A stretch of 34,712 bases of DNA from Actinomycetaceae bacterium (GCA_030537795.1 JAUNVE010000020.1:1-34712); one strand, 5' to 3'. Shown: positions 1-8,370, counted from the first letter of the stretch. Made by a program: numbers and translations. The notes: generated from the sequence alone by a model not told the origin.

Positions 1-1
1 G

Positions 2-331
2 GATTGGTTTAACATGCTGACAGAAAAGAATTGGGATTTCGGACAATTTCTCATCAATGCGGCTACGACAGAACTGGAGAGATTTCCAGAATTTACGAGA
101 ATTGCAAATAATGTCGGGATGCTATGCATGGCCTCATGGACAGTATCAAATTCTCTGCATTCATGGCATGCTCTTAGAGATGCATTCGAACAAGAGAACA
201 TCTATGTATGGCTCGGAGAAACAAAAGATGAGGTCATCTTCAGGCTTTCTTTCGCTCCGTACGTGACGAGGAATGATCTGCAAAAGGCCGTGGCGGTTTG
301 CGAACGATGGAGGAATGGTGAATTCAGCTAA
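2..331 (+). CDS. C-terminal part of a probable PLP-dependent enzyme (class V aminotransferase-like), cut by the window edge
   Basis: The reading frame is open from the first bases of the window to the TAA at 329-331, so this is probably the 3' end of a longer gene; the in-frame ATG at 14 need not be a start. The last ~50 residues (…YVWLGE…DEVIFRLSFAPYVTRNDLQKAV…) have the look of the small C-terminal domain of class V aminotransferases and cysteine-desulfurase relatives, which end in an R-[LI]-S-x-x-x-Y-x-T-x-x-D-[LI] strand-helix unit. The PLP lysine would lie outside the window, so the family cannot be proved. It overlaps the next gene by 17 bases, which suggests translational coupling. Base composition is more A+T-rich than the iol genes that follow. 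Confidence 0.45.
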   Translation, partial: DWFNMLTEKNWDFGQFLINAATTELERFPEFTRIANNVGMLCMASWTVSNSLHSWHALRDAFEQENIYVWLGETKDEVIFRLSFAPYVTRNDLQKAVAVCERWRNGEFS

Positions 332-1214
332 TAATACGTCGGTTGACCACTGGGTTCAGATCCCGGATCGTCTACGAGGATTACTAGATTATTCCTTAGG
401 TTGTGACGCTACGAGGTGGATTGAAGATGCTCAGAATCTGGCTATCGATTTGGCTAATCGGTGGGATTTTTTCCCAGAGCGCGTATTCACGGGAGGTGCG
501 CTCTCACTTGTCACTCTTGGAACTATTAGAGAGACCGGAGAAAAAGCTGTTCTTAAGATCCCAACCAACGTAACTTCTGGAGTTCACGAGGGAAGGTTTC
601 TCTCCCTGTTAGCAGGCAAACCAGTGCCTCAAATATACTCTCGTGACGAAAGTACAGGCGCATTCTTGATGCAATATCTACCGCCCGAGCCAAGAGAAGT
701 TGACCTAGAGGCACTCGTCGAGCTTTGGAGAGCCCTTGGCGAAATATCTACAACTGAAACCCAGTTCCTATCGGTGGTAGATAACTTTGAAATGCGTGCT
801 GAATGGGCGCATGAGAGGTTTGCGGAATACGACGAACCGAAGTATCACCAAGACATAGCCGTCGCGATCGAAATATTCGAGGCCCTTATCGCTGATACGG
901 ACGAATCCTCTATTTTGCACGGCGACTTCCAAAACAAGAATATTTACTACTCCGACAAACGTCTCGTCGTATTAGATCCTTTACCTTGCCTGGGCTCACG
1001 CATCTATGATCTCGCATTTTGGCTTGCACTTACTGCAGAAGGGGATTCAATCGATAGCTTGGTCCAGAAGTCAGCGAATTTAGCCGGTATCGACTATCAG
1101 CATTTACTCAACTGGACATGGAGCATCGCGGTAATAGAGAATCGGCCATTCCAAAAGGTCGGAGCCGGACGTAGGCAAGAGTTCATCGACAAACTCCGGA
1201 ACAAAGTGGGCTAA
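315..1214 (+). CDS. APH(6)/hydroxyurea-type aminoglycoside phosphotransferase family kinase
   Basis: Predicted cytosolic ATP-dependent kinase of the protein-kinase-like APH fold. The N-lobe holds an ERVFTGGALSLV-like strand and a K in AVLKIP. The catalytic loop is HGDFQNKN (H202, D204, N209, counted from ATG 315), followed by the metal-binding D221 in VLDPLP, then a YDLAFW segment. The E-R-V-x-T-G-G-A-x-S-x-V opening and the L-D-P-x-P motif are those of the APH(6)/hydroxyurea phosphotransferase group (streptomycin 6-kinases), but the substrate cannot be read from sequence and many members are not resistance enzymes. Length is 299 aa, normal for the family. An upstream in-frame ATG at 273 lies inside the preceding gene. 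ATG 315 follows GGAGGA directly; the GTG at 318 has better spacing and is the alternative start. Confidence 0.8.
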   Translation: MVNSANNTSVDHWVQIPDRLRGLLDYSLGCDATRWIEDAQNLAIDLANRWDFFPERVFTGGALSLVTLGTIRETGEKAVLKIPTNVTSGVHEGRFLSLLAGKPVPQIYSRDESTGAFLMQYLPPEPREVDLEALVELWRALGEISTTETQFLSVVDNFEMRAEWAHERFAEYDEPKYHQDIAVAIEIFEALIADTDESSILHGDFQNKNIYYSDKRLVVLDPLPCLGSRIYDLAFWLALTAEGDSIDSLVQKSANLAGIDYQHLLNWTWSIAVIENRPFQKVGAGRRQEFIDKLRNKVG

Positions 1215-1364
1215 TTGCAGCTGCGCTATACCTGGCATTGCTCTTCCAATTCAGCAAAATGTGACGCGAAACGTGTGTGAGCAGCTTTGGTCTGCAGTGG
1301 TGAGGGCGTGGATGCGCACCATTGAGAGAGCCTAGAACGCCCCCACACAACCACACGCGGCAAA

Positions 1365-1408
1365 TGTCCTAACAAATGCTTGACATTTGGCTCACTTGTC
1401 GGCACAAT
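1365..1408 (+). promoter_or_regulatory. iolC operon promoter with candidate IolR box
   Basis: TTGACA (1380-1385), 17-base spacer, CACAAT (1403-1408) gives a good sigma-70-type promoter with a leader of about 80 bases before the iolC GTG at 1494. TGTCCTAACA (1365-1374) lies just upstream of the -35 and fits KGWCHTRACA, the motif I recall for the GntR-type repressor IolR of Corynebacterium glutamicum. The box sits within a larger inverted repeat, CAAATGTC-N13-GACATTTG (1361-1389), whose right arm covers the -35. The regulator itself is not in the window. Confidence 0.6.
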
Positions 1409-1493
1409 AGCAGTGGTGATAACAACCTGCCCTCACTCAATAGCCAAATCGGCCTTGGAGCAGGCACCTCAGTGTTGCGGAAAGGAGCCACCA

Positions 1494-2489
1494 GTGGCTA
1501 ACACTCAAAAACAGCAGCAAGCGCCGTTCGATGTCATCACTATCGGTCGAAGTGGAATCGATATTTATCCTCTGCAAACCGGCGTCGGCCTCGAGAAGGT
1601 CGAGAGTTTCGGAAAATTCCTCGGCGGTTCGCCGATGAACGTGGCAGTAGCTTCAGCGCGGATGGAGCATTCGGCAGCTATCGTCACCGGCGTGGGTGAC
1701 GATCCGTTTGGAAATTATGTTCGCCAGGAAATGAAGCGACTCGGAGTTTCCGATCAGTTTGTTGTGACAAATAAGAATTTCAATACTCCGGTAACCTTCT
1801 GTGAGATCTTCCCGCCGGATGACTTCCCCCTCTATTTTTACCGCGAGCCATCCGCTCCCGACCTTGAACTCAAATCCGACGACATTCCAGTTGAAGCCGT
1901 GCGCAACGCCAAGATCTTCTGGCTTTCGGTTACCGGTCTGAGCGTCGAGCCCTCCCGATCGGCACACCACTGGGCACTTGACGCCCGTGCTAAGAACGGC
2001 TGGACCATCGCGGATCTCGATTACCGGGATATGTTCTGGGAAAACGAGGAAATCGCCCACCGAGAAGTTGATCGGATGCTTGAGAAGGTCAACGTTGCGG
2101 TCGGCAATAAGGAGGAATGTCGCATCGCGGTAGGTGAGACAGAGCCGGAGCGCGCCGCTGACGCTTTACTCGAACGCGGTGTCGATATTGCCATCGTGAA
2201 GCAAGGTCCTCTCGGTACTCTCGCAAAGACTCGCGAGGAACGCATCGTGGTGCCGGTAACCCCGGTCGATGTATGCAACGGTCTGGGCGCGGGCGACGCC
2301 TTTGGCGGTTCGCTGTGCCACTCCCTGCTGCAGGGGTGGGACTTGCCCAAGGCTATTCAGTTTGCGTCCACAGCCGGCGCGATCGTTGCCTCTCGCCTGG
2401 AATGTTCCACAGCCATGCCAACGGAGGCGGAAGTGCTCGAAGTGATTGAGCAAAATCCCGCATCGGCTCCCATCGTGGAAAGGCTCTAA
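1494..2489 (+). CDS. iolC: 5-dehydro-2-deoxygluconokinase (IolC)
   Basis: PfkB/ribokinase-family sugar kinase that phosphorylates 2-deoxy-5-keto-D-gluconate with ATP in cytosolic myo-inositol breakdown. It has PfkB signature 1 (GGSPMNVAVASARM) near the N-terminus and signature 2 near the C-terminus (DVCNGLGAGDAFGG, catalytic base D268). The frame is open upstream to an ATG at 1380, but that ATG lies inside the predicted -35 box. GTG 1494 has AAAGGAG (1481-1487) at ideal spacing and gives 331 aa, the normal IolC length. It is first in the operon, followed after 2 bases by the aldolase-like gene, with iolB and iolD next, which makes the inositol assignment firm over other PfkB sugars. Confidence 0.93.
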   Translation: MANTQKQQQAPFDVITIGRSGIDIYPLQTGVGLEKVESFGKFLGGSPMNVAVASARMEHSAAIVTGVGDDPFGNYVRQEMKRLGVSDQFVVTNKNFNTPVTFCEIFPPDDFPLYFYREPSAPDLELKSDDIPVEAVRNAKIFWLSVTGLSVEPSRSAHHWALDARAKNGWTIADLDYRDMFWENEEIAHREVDRMLEKVNVAVGNKEECRIAVGETEPERAADALLERGVDIAIVKQGPLGTLAKTREERIVVPVTPVDVCNGLGAGDAFGGSLCHSLLQGWDLPKAIQFASTAGAIVASRLECSTAMPTEAEVLEVIEQNPASAPIVERL

Positions 2490-2491
2490 CC

Positions 2492-3355
2492 ATGAGTCTC
2501 ATCGAAAAACTGACCGAGATTCGGGCGTATGAGCCCGAACGCATCGAAGAGGCACTCGTTGCACGTCGTCCGGGTGAGTTACCGCGCGGTGAAAACCTCA
2601 TGATCATCGCATGTGACCATCCGGCTCGTGGAGCGCTAGGTGCGGGTGACGATCCCATGGCGATGGCCTCGCGTGAGGTCACGCTCGAGCGTTGCGTCGA
2701 AGCCTTGTCTCGCCCCGGTGTGCACGGATTTCTCGGCACCGCAGACATGATCGAAGACCTCGCACTCCTCGGGGCGCTCGAAGGCAAACTCGTGTGGGGT
2801 TCGATGAACCGCACCGGACTTCAGGGGGCTGCCTTTGAAATGGACGATCGGTTCAACTGCTACGATGCGGCAGGTATTGCCAAAGCGAAACTTGACGGCG
2901 GAAAGATGCTTACCCGCATCAACTACGCCGACGTTGCCACAGCGCCGACGCTGGAAGCAACAGCGAAAGCCGTCAATGAACTTGCCGACCACAAGCTCCA
3001 GGCAATGGTTGAGCCCTTTATTTCCGAATGGAAAGATGGCCGTATCGTCAATGATCTGAGCCCGGATGCGGTTATCAAATCCATCGCCATAGCCTCCGGT
3101 CTTGCCAAGACGAGTGCCTACACCTGGCTCAAGCTCCCGTGTGTCGACGAGATGGAACGAGTTATGGACTCGACAACGCTTCCCTCGCTTATCCTGGGAG
3201 GAGAAGTGCCGGATGACCCCGATCGTGCCCTCGAAGGCTGGGCGGCGGCTCTGGCGTTGCCTAATGTTAAAGGTCTCGTTATTGGGCGTTCCCTACTATT
3301 TCCACCTGATGGCGATGTCAGCCGCGCTGTCGACAACGCTGTCAGCCTACTGTGA
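2492..3355 (+). CDS. Cgl0158-type (beta/alpha)8 aldolase-like protein of the inositol operon
   Basis: 287-aa predicted TIM-barrel protein of the DeoC/LsrF/FbaB superfamily, the type annotated in actinobacteria as Cgl0158-family. Recognisable strands are LMIIACDHPARGAL at the N-terminus (the IxxDH motif of this superfamily), GFLGTADMIEDLAL, LDGGKMLTRIN, LQAMVEPFISEW, a TWLKLPC strand with a lysine suited to Schiff-base chemistry, and PSLILGGEVPDDP followed by GLVIGRSLLFP, a phosphate-binding-like end. Its place directly after the kinase and before iolB suggests that it cleaves the phosphorylated keto-deoxy-gluconate to DHAP and malonic semialdehyde, the job of IolJ in Bacillus. That is inference from context; no IolJ is present in the window. 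Confidence 0.82.
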   Translation: MSLIEKLTEIRAYEPERIEEALVARRPGELPRGENLMIIACDHPARGALGAGDDPMAMASREVTLERCVEALSRPGVHGFLGTADMIEDLALLGALEGKLVWGSMNRTGLQGAAFEMDDRFNCYDAAGIAKAKLDGGKMLTRINYADVATAPTLEATAKAVNELADHKLQAMVEPFISEWKDGRIVNDLSPDAVIKSIAIASGLAKTSAYTWLKLPCVDEMERVMDSTTLPSLILGGEVPDDPDRALEGWAAALALPNVKGLVIGRSLLFPPDGDVSRAVDNAVSLL

Positions 3356-3364
3356 GGACACAAA

Positions 3365-4246
3365 ATGAGTGACAACGATAAATACGTAATCCGCGCCGGT
3401 GACACTGCCCATGGCCAGTTCGAAACCGATCTGACCATCGAACGCGCCGGTTGGGAATGGTCTGCGCTGCGCGTTCTAGGTCTTGAGGCCGGTGCGGCAC
3501 AGGAGGTCGAATCTGGTGAAACCGAACTCCTCGTCCTCCCCCTCGAGGGTGGTTGCACCGTCACGGTTAATGACGAAGATTATGAGATCACCGGACGTGA
3601 TTCCATCTGGACGAATATCACCGACTACATTTACATTCCGCGCAATACGACGTTCACCGTGACATCAGAGAAGGGAGGGCGCTTCGCTCTACCCGCCTCG
3701 AAAGCAACGAGAGATCTGCCGGTACGCTACTGCCCGGTCGATGAAGTTGTAACGATGCTACGCGGAGCCGGTAATTGCTCCCGTCAAGTTAATAACTACG
3801 CTTTGGGGAACACCTTGGAGACGTCGCATCTGCTGGTAACCGAGGTGCTGACTCCCGGCGGTAACTGGTCGTCCTACCCGCCTCACAAGCACGATGAGCA
3901 TAATGAGAACGAGCGCATATTGGAAGAAATCTACTACTACGAGATTCAACCTGCGCCCAACGGTACGACCGGAATGGCTATCCAGCGGATCTACCCCTCG
4001 CCCGGTAAGCCGATTGACGTATGCGCCGAAGTGCACAGCCGTGACATGGTGATCATGCCCTACGGCTATCACGGTCCCTCGATTGCGGCGCCGGGCTACA
4101 ACCTCTATTACCTCAACGTCATGGCTGGTCCCGCCGAAGATTCGACGTGGCTGATGACCAATGATCCTCATTACGATTGGTTGCGAGAGACGTGGGATGA
4201 CACGGAAGTCGATCCTCGTCTGCCGATGACCCCGATGAACGACTGA
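3365..4246 (+). CDS. iolB: 5-deoxy-glucuronate isomerase (IolB)
   Basis: Double-cupin isomerase that converts 5-deoxy-D-glucuronate to 2-deoxy-5-keto-gluconate. The metal-binding set is plain in the C-terminal half: SSYPPHKHDEHN…LEEIYYYEIQP, with further conserved residues around DMVIMPYGYHGP and YYLNVMAGP. Length 293 aa is typical. ATG 3365 is preceded by GAGGA (3353-3357), which overlaps the stop of the upstream gene, so translation is probably coupled. Third gene of the iol operon. Confidence 0.95.
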   Translation: MSDNDKYVIRAGDTAHGQFETDLTIERAGWEWSALRVLGLEAGAAQEVESGETELLVLPLEGGCTVTVNDEDYEITGRDSIWTNITDYIYIPRNTTFTVTSEKGGRFALPASKATRDLPVRYCPVDEVVTMLRGAGNCSRQVNNYALGNTLETSHLLVTEVLTPGGNWSSYPPHKHDEHNENERILEEIYYYEIQPAPNGTTGMAIQRIYPSPGKPIDVCAEVHSRDMVIMPYGYHGPSIAAPGYNLYYLNVMAGPAEDSTWLMTNDPHYDWLRETWDDTEVDPRLPMTPMND

Positions 4247-4273
4247 CCGACGACGGTTATAAAAGGAGACATG

Positions 4274-6172
4274 ATGAACCCTCAAGTCAATACGGTTCGC
4301 CTGACCGTCGGCCAGGCCATCATTCGCTTCCTCGTCAACCAATACGTTGAGCGTGACGGGAAACAGGAGCGACTTATCGCCGGAGCTTTTGGCATTTTTG
4401 GACACGGTAACGTGGCCGGAATTGGCCAGGCACTGCTGCAAAACGAAATTGATCCCGAGCCAGACGGCGGCGAAATGCCGTACTACATGCCGCGCAATGA
4501 GCAAGGCATGGTCAACGCAGCAGCGGCTTTTGCGAAAGCAAAGAACCGGATGCAGACGATGCTGTGCACAGCGTCGATCGGCCCGGGGTCGCTCAATATG
4601 GTGACCGGCGCTGCCCTCGCCACCACCAATCGGCTCCCGGTCTTGCTGTTCCCCTCGGATCAGTTCGCCACCCGCTACCCTGATCCCGTGCTACAGCAGT
4701 TGGAAGATCCGACGACTCTCGACATCTCCGTGAACGACTGCTTCCGCCCGGTGTCGAAGTTCTTCGATCGGATTAACCGCCCCGAACAGCTCCTGCCATC
4801 GCTGATGAATGCCATGCGCGTCCTCACCGATCCGGCGGATACCGGTGCAGTCACCCTTGCTTTGCCGCAGGACGTGCAAGCCGAAGCCTTTGATTTCCCC
4901 GCAGAAATGTTCACTAAGCGCGTGTGGTACGTCCGTCGGCCACCGGCCGAAAATGACGCCATCGAGCGCGCAGTCAAACTCATCCGCTCAGCCAAGCGTC
5001 CGATGGTCATAGCTGGTGGCGGCGTCATCTACTCCGAAGCGTCGGAGGAATTGCGCGAGTTCGCGCGAGTAACCGGAATTCCCGTTGCCGACACGCAGGC
5101 GGGTAAGGGTGCCATCAACTTCGACCACCCGCAGTCAATCGGTGGAGTGGGTTCAACCGGAGGTGACTCAGGCAACCACATTGCTGACAAAGCTGATCTG
5201 GTCATCGGTATCGGTACCCGGTACTCGGACTTCACGACGGCATCGCACACCCAGTTCAAGAACCCGGATGTCAAGTTCGTCAATATCAACGTACTTGCCT
5301 TTGACGCGATGAAGAACTCTGGGGAAATGATCGTCGCCGATGCCCGCGAAGCCCTGCGCGATCTCACCGAAGCGTTGGCGGATTATCGCGTCGATTCGGC
5401 CTATGAAGACGAGGTCGCGCGAGAACGCGAGGCGTGGCACGAAGAAACCCGCAAGTGCTACCACATCGATCACCAGCCACTCCCGGCGCAGCTCGAGGTC
5501 TTTGGTGCCCTCAACGAGATGATGGGCGACAACGACGTGGTCATTAACGCGGCAGGTTCCATGCCCGGCGATCTGCAGGCCCTGTGGCAGGCCCGAACTC
5601 CCGTCCAGTACCACGTGGAATACGCATTCTCCTGCATGGGATACGAGATTCCTGCGGCGTTAGGCGTCAAAATGGCCCTACCTGATTCTGAGGTCGTCGC
5701 TATCGTCGGAGATGGCACCTATCAGATGCTCCCGATGGAACTAGCCACCGTCGTCCAAGAAGGTGTCAAGGTTATCTACGTGCTACTTCAGAACTACGGC
5801 TTTGCGTCGATTGGTGCACTGTCTGAGTCGCGCGGTTCGCAGCGGTTCGGCACGCGCTATCGTGCTGGAGCGGGGCGCCCCCACAATGAAGAGGGCGATC
5901 TCCTTCCCGTTGATATTGCGCAAAATGCACAGTCGTGGGGTGTGCGCGTCATTAAGGTGCGCACGATCGAGGAGTTCCGCGAGGCCTACCGCGAGGCCGA
6001 GGCTTATGACAAGGCCATCATGATTCACATTGAGACGGATCTGTACGGCCCGAATCCTCCCGAATCATCGTGGTGGGATGTTCCGGTATCACAAATTTCG
6101 CGCATCGAGTCCACGCAGCAGGCGTACGACGAGTATGTCGAAGCAAAGAAGATGCAGAGGCATTATCTCTGA
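4274..6172 (+). CDS. iolD: 3D-(3,5/4)-trihydroxycyclohexane-1,2-dione acylhydrolase (IolD)
   Basis: Thiamine-diphosphate-dependent ring-opening hydrolase of myo-inositol catabolism, yielding 5-deoxy-glucuronate. It has the three ThDP-enzyme domains: an N-terminal Pyr domain with the activating glutamate in PRNEQGMVNAA, a central Rossmann-like domain (RPMVIAGGGVIYSEA), and a C-terminal PP domain with the ThDP motif beginning VGDGTYQML and ending LLQNYGF. Length 632 aa, as usual for IolD. Two ATGs in tandem (4271 and 4274) follow AGGAG (4264-4268); the second has the better 5-base spacing and is chosen here. It is the last gene of the operon and is followed by a strong hairpin. Confidence 0.95.
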   Translation: MNPQVNTVRLTVGQAIIRFLVNQYVERDGKQERLIAGAFGIFGHGNVAGIGQALLQNEIDPEPDGGEMPYYMPRNEQGMVNAAAAFAKAKNRMQTMLCTASIGPGSLNMVTGAALATTNRLPVLLFPSDQFATRYPDPVLQQLEDPTTLDISVNDCFRPVSKFFDRINRPEQLLPSLMNAMRVLTDPADTGAVTLALPQDVQAEAFDFPAEMFTKRVWYVRRPPAENDAIERAVKLIRSAKRPMVIAGGGVIYSEASEELREFARVTGIPVADTQAGKGAINFDHPQSIGGVGSTGGDSGNHIADKADLVIGIGTRYSDFTTASHTQFKNPDVKFVNINVLAFDAMKNSGEMIVADAREALRDLTEALADYRVDSAYEDEVAREREAWHEETRKCYHIDHQPLPAQLEVFGALNEMMGDNDVVINAAGSMPGDLQALWQARTPVQYHVEYAFSCMGYEIPAALGVKMALPDSEVVAIVGDGTYQMLPMELATVVQEGVKVIYVLLQNYGFASIGALSESRGSQRFGTRYRAGAGRPHNEEGDLLPVDIAQNAQSWGVRVIKVRTIEEFREAYREAEAYDKAIMIHIETDLYGPNPPESSWWDVPVSQISRIESTQQAYDEYVEAKKMQRHYL

Positions 6173-6184
6173 TAAATCACAGTG

Positions 6185-6226
6185 GGTATCGGGGTGATTA
6201 CCCTAGTGGCTAATCACCCCGATGCC
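6185..6226 (+). terminator. Terminator of the iolC-iolD operon
   Basis: Near-perfect inverted repeat: arms 6185-6200 and 6211-6226, 16 pairs with one T-G wobble, a 10-base loop, then TATTTT. It begins 12 bases after the iolD stop. Confidence 0.85.
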
Positions 6227-6660
6227 TATTTTGCTATGACAGCACACCGGTGGTGTGTGGAAGGCGAGAGTTCATCGCCGTATGTGGTCTCGTTTCAGAT
6301 CGGCAGTCTAAAAGCGAGTGCAACCGTTGCGTTCTTCAGTTTGAACGAAGCTCTCCCTATGTTTATGCCGAAATGCCGGACGAGCCAGTAACTGATGCCG
6401 TTACATGATTTTGAAACTGTAAAGATGCGGTAGTTCTCACCGAGCGAAGATCGATCAGCGGTCTAGCGTTCGCCGCAGAATGTGATTGTCATGTCGGTCG
6501 AATCAGGCGTCCACACATGCCTGAGAGGCTTTTCACTACGCCACCTGAACTTTCAATTCTGAGCAGGTACCCTGGCACGCGTCGATGGGGTGCAGTTGAC
6601 ACAGTGTCGCCATGTCAAATGTTATGGCGCAAGCTTACGGCAGAAAACTGCTCACCTTTA
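6227..6660. other. Gene-free stretch between the iol terminator and the iolA promoter
   Basis: No open frame here has a ribosome-binding site or a recognisable product. What can be seen is a second promoter-like pair, TTGACA (6596-6601) with TGTTAT (6620-6625) at an 18-base spacing, overlapped by the perfect palindrome GACAC-A-GTGTC (6598-6608) and by TTGACA-N11-TGTCAA (6596-6618). This may be a distal, separately regulated iolA promoter or an operator. I see no tRNA and no known small RNA. Confidence 0.35.
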
Positions 6661-6686
6661 GTGATGTCCACCTAAATATCTCAATA

Positions 6687-6719
6687 TGTCCTGACAAATA
6701 TGCCAGGTGGCGCTACAGT
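6687..6719 (+). promoter_or_regulatory. iolA promoter with candidate IolR box
   Basis: CTGACA (6691-6696), 17-base spacer, TACAGT (6714-6719) forms a promoter whose transcript would start near 6726, about 44 bases before the iolA ATG. TGTCCTGACA (6687-6696) overlaps the -35 and again fits KGWCHTRACA. Nine of its ten bases match the box upstream of iolC (TGTCCTAACA), which supports co-regulation. Confidence 0.6.
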
Positions 6720-6769
6720 TGAAAATGTCGAATCGCGACATGAGAAATCAAGCGCAACGAGGAACTGTC

Positions 6770-8266
6770 ATGGAGACATTGAAACACTGGATCAACGGCG
6801 AGTATTACGAGGGACAGCCCCTCGACACTTTTGATATAGATAACCCGGCTACTGGTCAGGTAGACAAAAAACTTCTGCTTGCAAGTCCGGCCGATCTCGA
6901 TTACGCGGTGGAGGTAGCCGCTACGGCGCAAAAGAAGTGGCGAGAAGTCTCCCTTGCGAAACGAGTTGAGATCATGTTCAGAATGCGCCAGCTTTTGCTG
7001 GACAACCAGGACACAATGGCCAGGCTCATCGTTGAGGAACATGGAAAGACCTACCCTGATGCGATCGGAGAGATTCAGCGCGGTCGCGAGACTCTCGATT
7101 TTGCCTGCGGCATCAATACCGCACTCAAGGGCGAAATGTCCTATAACATCTCAACCGGCGTTGATATCCACACCATGCGTCAGCCCGTTGGAGTGGTAGC
7201 GGGAATCTGCCCGTTCAATTTCCCAGCAATGGTTCCCATGTGGATGCATCCCTTGGCGATCGCTACCGGTAATGCTTTTATTCTCAAGCCGGCCACCCCG
7301 ACACCTTCAGCCTCCCTATTCACTGCTGAACTCTACAAAGAGGCAGGATTGCCCGACGGCATCTTCAATGTTGTTGCCGGCGAGAAAGAAACCGTGCAAG
7401 CGATGCTCACCCATCCGGGAATCGACGCCATTTCTTTTGTCGGATCAACCCCGGTGGCGCATATTGTGCAGGAAACTGGAGTGAAGAACGGTAAGCGAGT
7501 TCAGGCTCTCGGCGGTGCTAACAACCACGCCATCGTCATGCCAGATGCTGATCTCAAGTTCGCCGCTAAGCATATTTCTGCGGCGGCCTTTGGTGCAGCC
7601 GGGGAGCGCTGTATGGCTCTTCCAGTGGTGGTAGCAGTCGGTGGAGTCGAAGATGAACTGGCGGATCTGGTGGCCGAAGAAGCCCGACAGATTAGGGTTG
7701 GGTCCGGCATGGACCAAAACACAGATATGGGGCCGGTTATCTCTGCGGCAGCCAAGAAACGCATTGTCGGTCTCATCGATTCGGCCGAAAAAGCCGGAGC
7801 GACGGTAACTCTTGATGGCCGCGACCTGATTATCGAGGGCTTTGAAAACGGCTACTTCATGGGGCCGACGATTGTTACAAACTGCCCGCTTGACAACGAG
7901 CTCTACACCAATGAGATCTTTGGGCCGGTCCTTACGATCATCACGGCTCAGACCTATGAGGAAGCAATCGAACTTGTGAATGCCTCCCCATTTGGCAATG
8001 GTTCGGCTATTTTCACCAATGACGGTGGTATGGCGCGTCGCTTTACCCACGAAGTTGAGGCCGGAATGGTGGGAGTCAATGTACCTATTCCAACTCCGGT
8101 GGCGTACTACAGCTTTGGAGGTTGGAAGAATTCACTGCTGGGCGACCGCCATATTCACGGTCCCGAGGGCGTGTCTTTCTACACTCGCGGCAAAGCCATC
8201 ACCTCGCGCTGGCCCTCTGATTCAGGTGCTTACGGTGCAACCATGACATTTGAGCGAGAAGAGTAA
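6770..8266 (+). CDS. iolA: CoA-acylating methylmalonate-semialdehyde dehydrogenase (IolA/MmsA)
   Basis: NAD-dependent ALDH-superfamily enzyme that turns malonic semialdehyde (inositol route) or methylmalonic semialdehyde (valine route) into acetyl- or propionyl-CoA. The catalytic cysteine is C281 in GERCMALP. The segment before it reads ALGGANNH, so the general-base glutamate of hydrolytic ALDHs is absent, as is characteristic of the CoA-acylating MMSDH group. Family motifs PFNFPAMVPMWM and FVGSTPVA are present. ATG 6770 follows GAGG (6759-6762) and gives 498 aa, the normal size; the upstream in-frame ATGs lie within or next to the promoter. It is a separate transcription unit from iolC-iolD, but placement and the shared box tie it to inositol use. 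Confidence 0.94.
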   Translation: METLKHWINGEYYEGQPLDTFDIDNPATGQVDKKLLLASPADLDYAVEVAATAQKKWREVSLAKRVEIMFRMRQLLLDNQDTMARLIVEEHGKTYPDAIGEIQRGRETLDFACGINTALKGEMSYNISTGVDIHTMRQPVGVVAGICPFNFPAMVPMWMHPLAIATGNAFILKPATPTPSASLFTAELYKEAGLPDGIFNVVAGEKETVQAMLTHPGIDAISFVGSTPVAHIVQETGVKNGKRVQALGGANNHAIVMPDADLKFAAKHISAAAFGAAGERCMALPVVVAVGGVEDELADLVAEEARQIRVGSGMDQNTDMGPVISAAAKKRIVGLIDSAEKAGATVTLDGRDLIIEGFENGYFMGPTIVTNCPLDNELYTNEIFGPVLTIITAQTYEEAIELVNASPFGNGSAIFTNDGGMARRFTHEVEAGMVGVNVPIPTPVAYYSFGGWKNSLLGDRHIHGPEGVSFYTRGKAITSRWPSDSGAYGATMTFEREE

Positions 8267-8286
8267 TCTGCGAAGCTGTCAAGTCT

Positions 8287-8322
8287 CCGGGGTGGATGTA
8301 ACCCGCTTTATTTCCACCCCGG
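8287..8322 (+). terminator. Terminator downstream of iolA
   Basis: Perfect 10-bp inverted repeat, CCGGGGTGGA (8287-8296) and TCCACCCCGG (8313-8322), with a 16-base loop. It lies between the convergent iolA and TauE/SafE genes and may work in both directions. There is no clear U-tract on the plus side. Confidence 0.65.
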
Positions 8323-8339
8323 CGATATTCTCGTTATTT

Positions 8340-8354
8340 CGCTACTGGATAGCG
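8340..8354 (-). terminator. Possible weak terminator of the permease gene
   Basis: CGCTA (8340-8344), 5-base loop, TAGCG (8350-8354), followed on the minus strand by AAATAACG. It lies 17 bases beyond the permease stop. The stem is short, so this is tentative. Confidence 0.3.
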
Positions 8355-8370
8355 ATAGCGGTGGTGATTA

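Noticed and set aside
1300-1346. GTGAGGGCGT / ACGCCCCCAC inverted repeat after the APH-like gene
   Set aside because: One mismatch and a 27-base loop. Possible terminator, but too weak to call.
6182-6391. 69-codon frame after iolD
   Set aside because: It begins before and runs through the terminator hairpin, has no ribosome-binding site, and its product has no recognisable pattern.
8278-8287. Reverse-strand IolR-like box TGTCAAGTCT after iolA
   Set aside because: It misses one defined position and lies at the 3' end of a gene, so it is probably chance.
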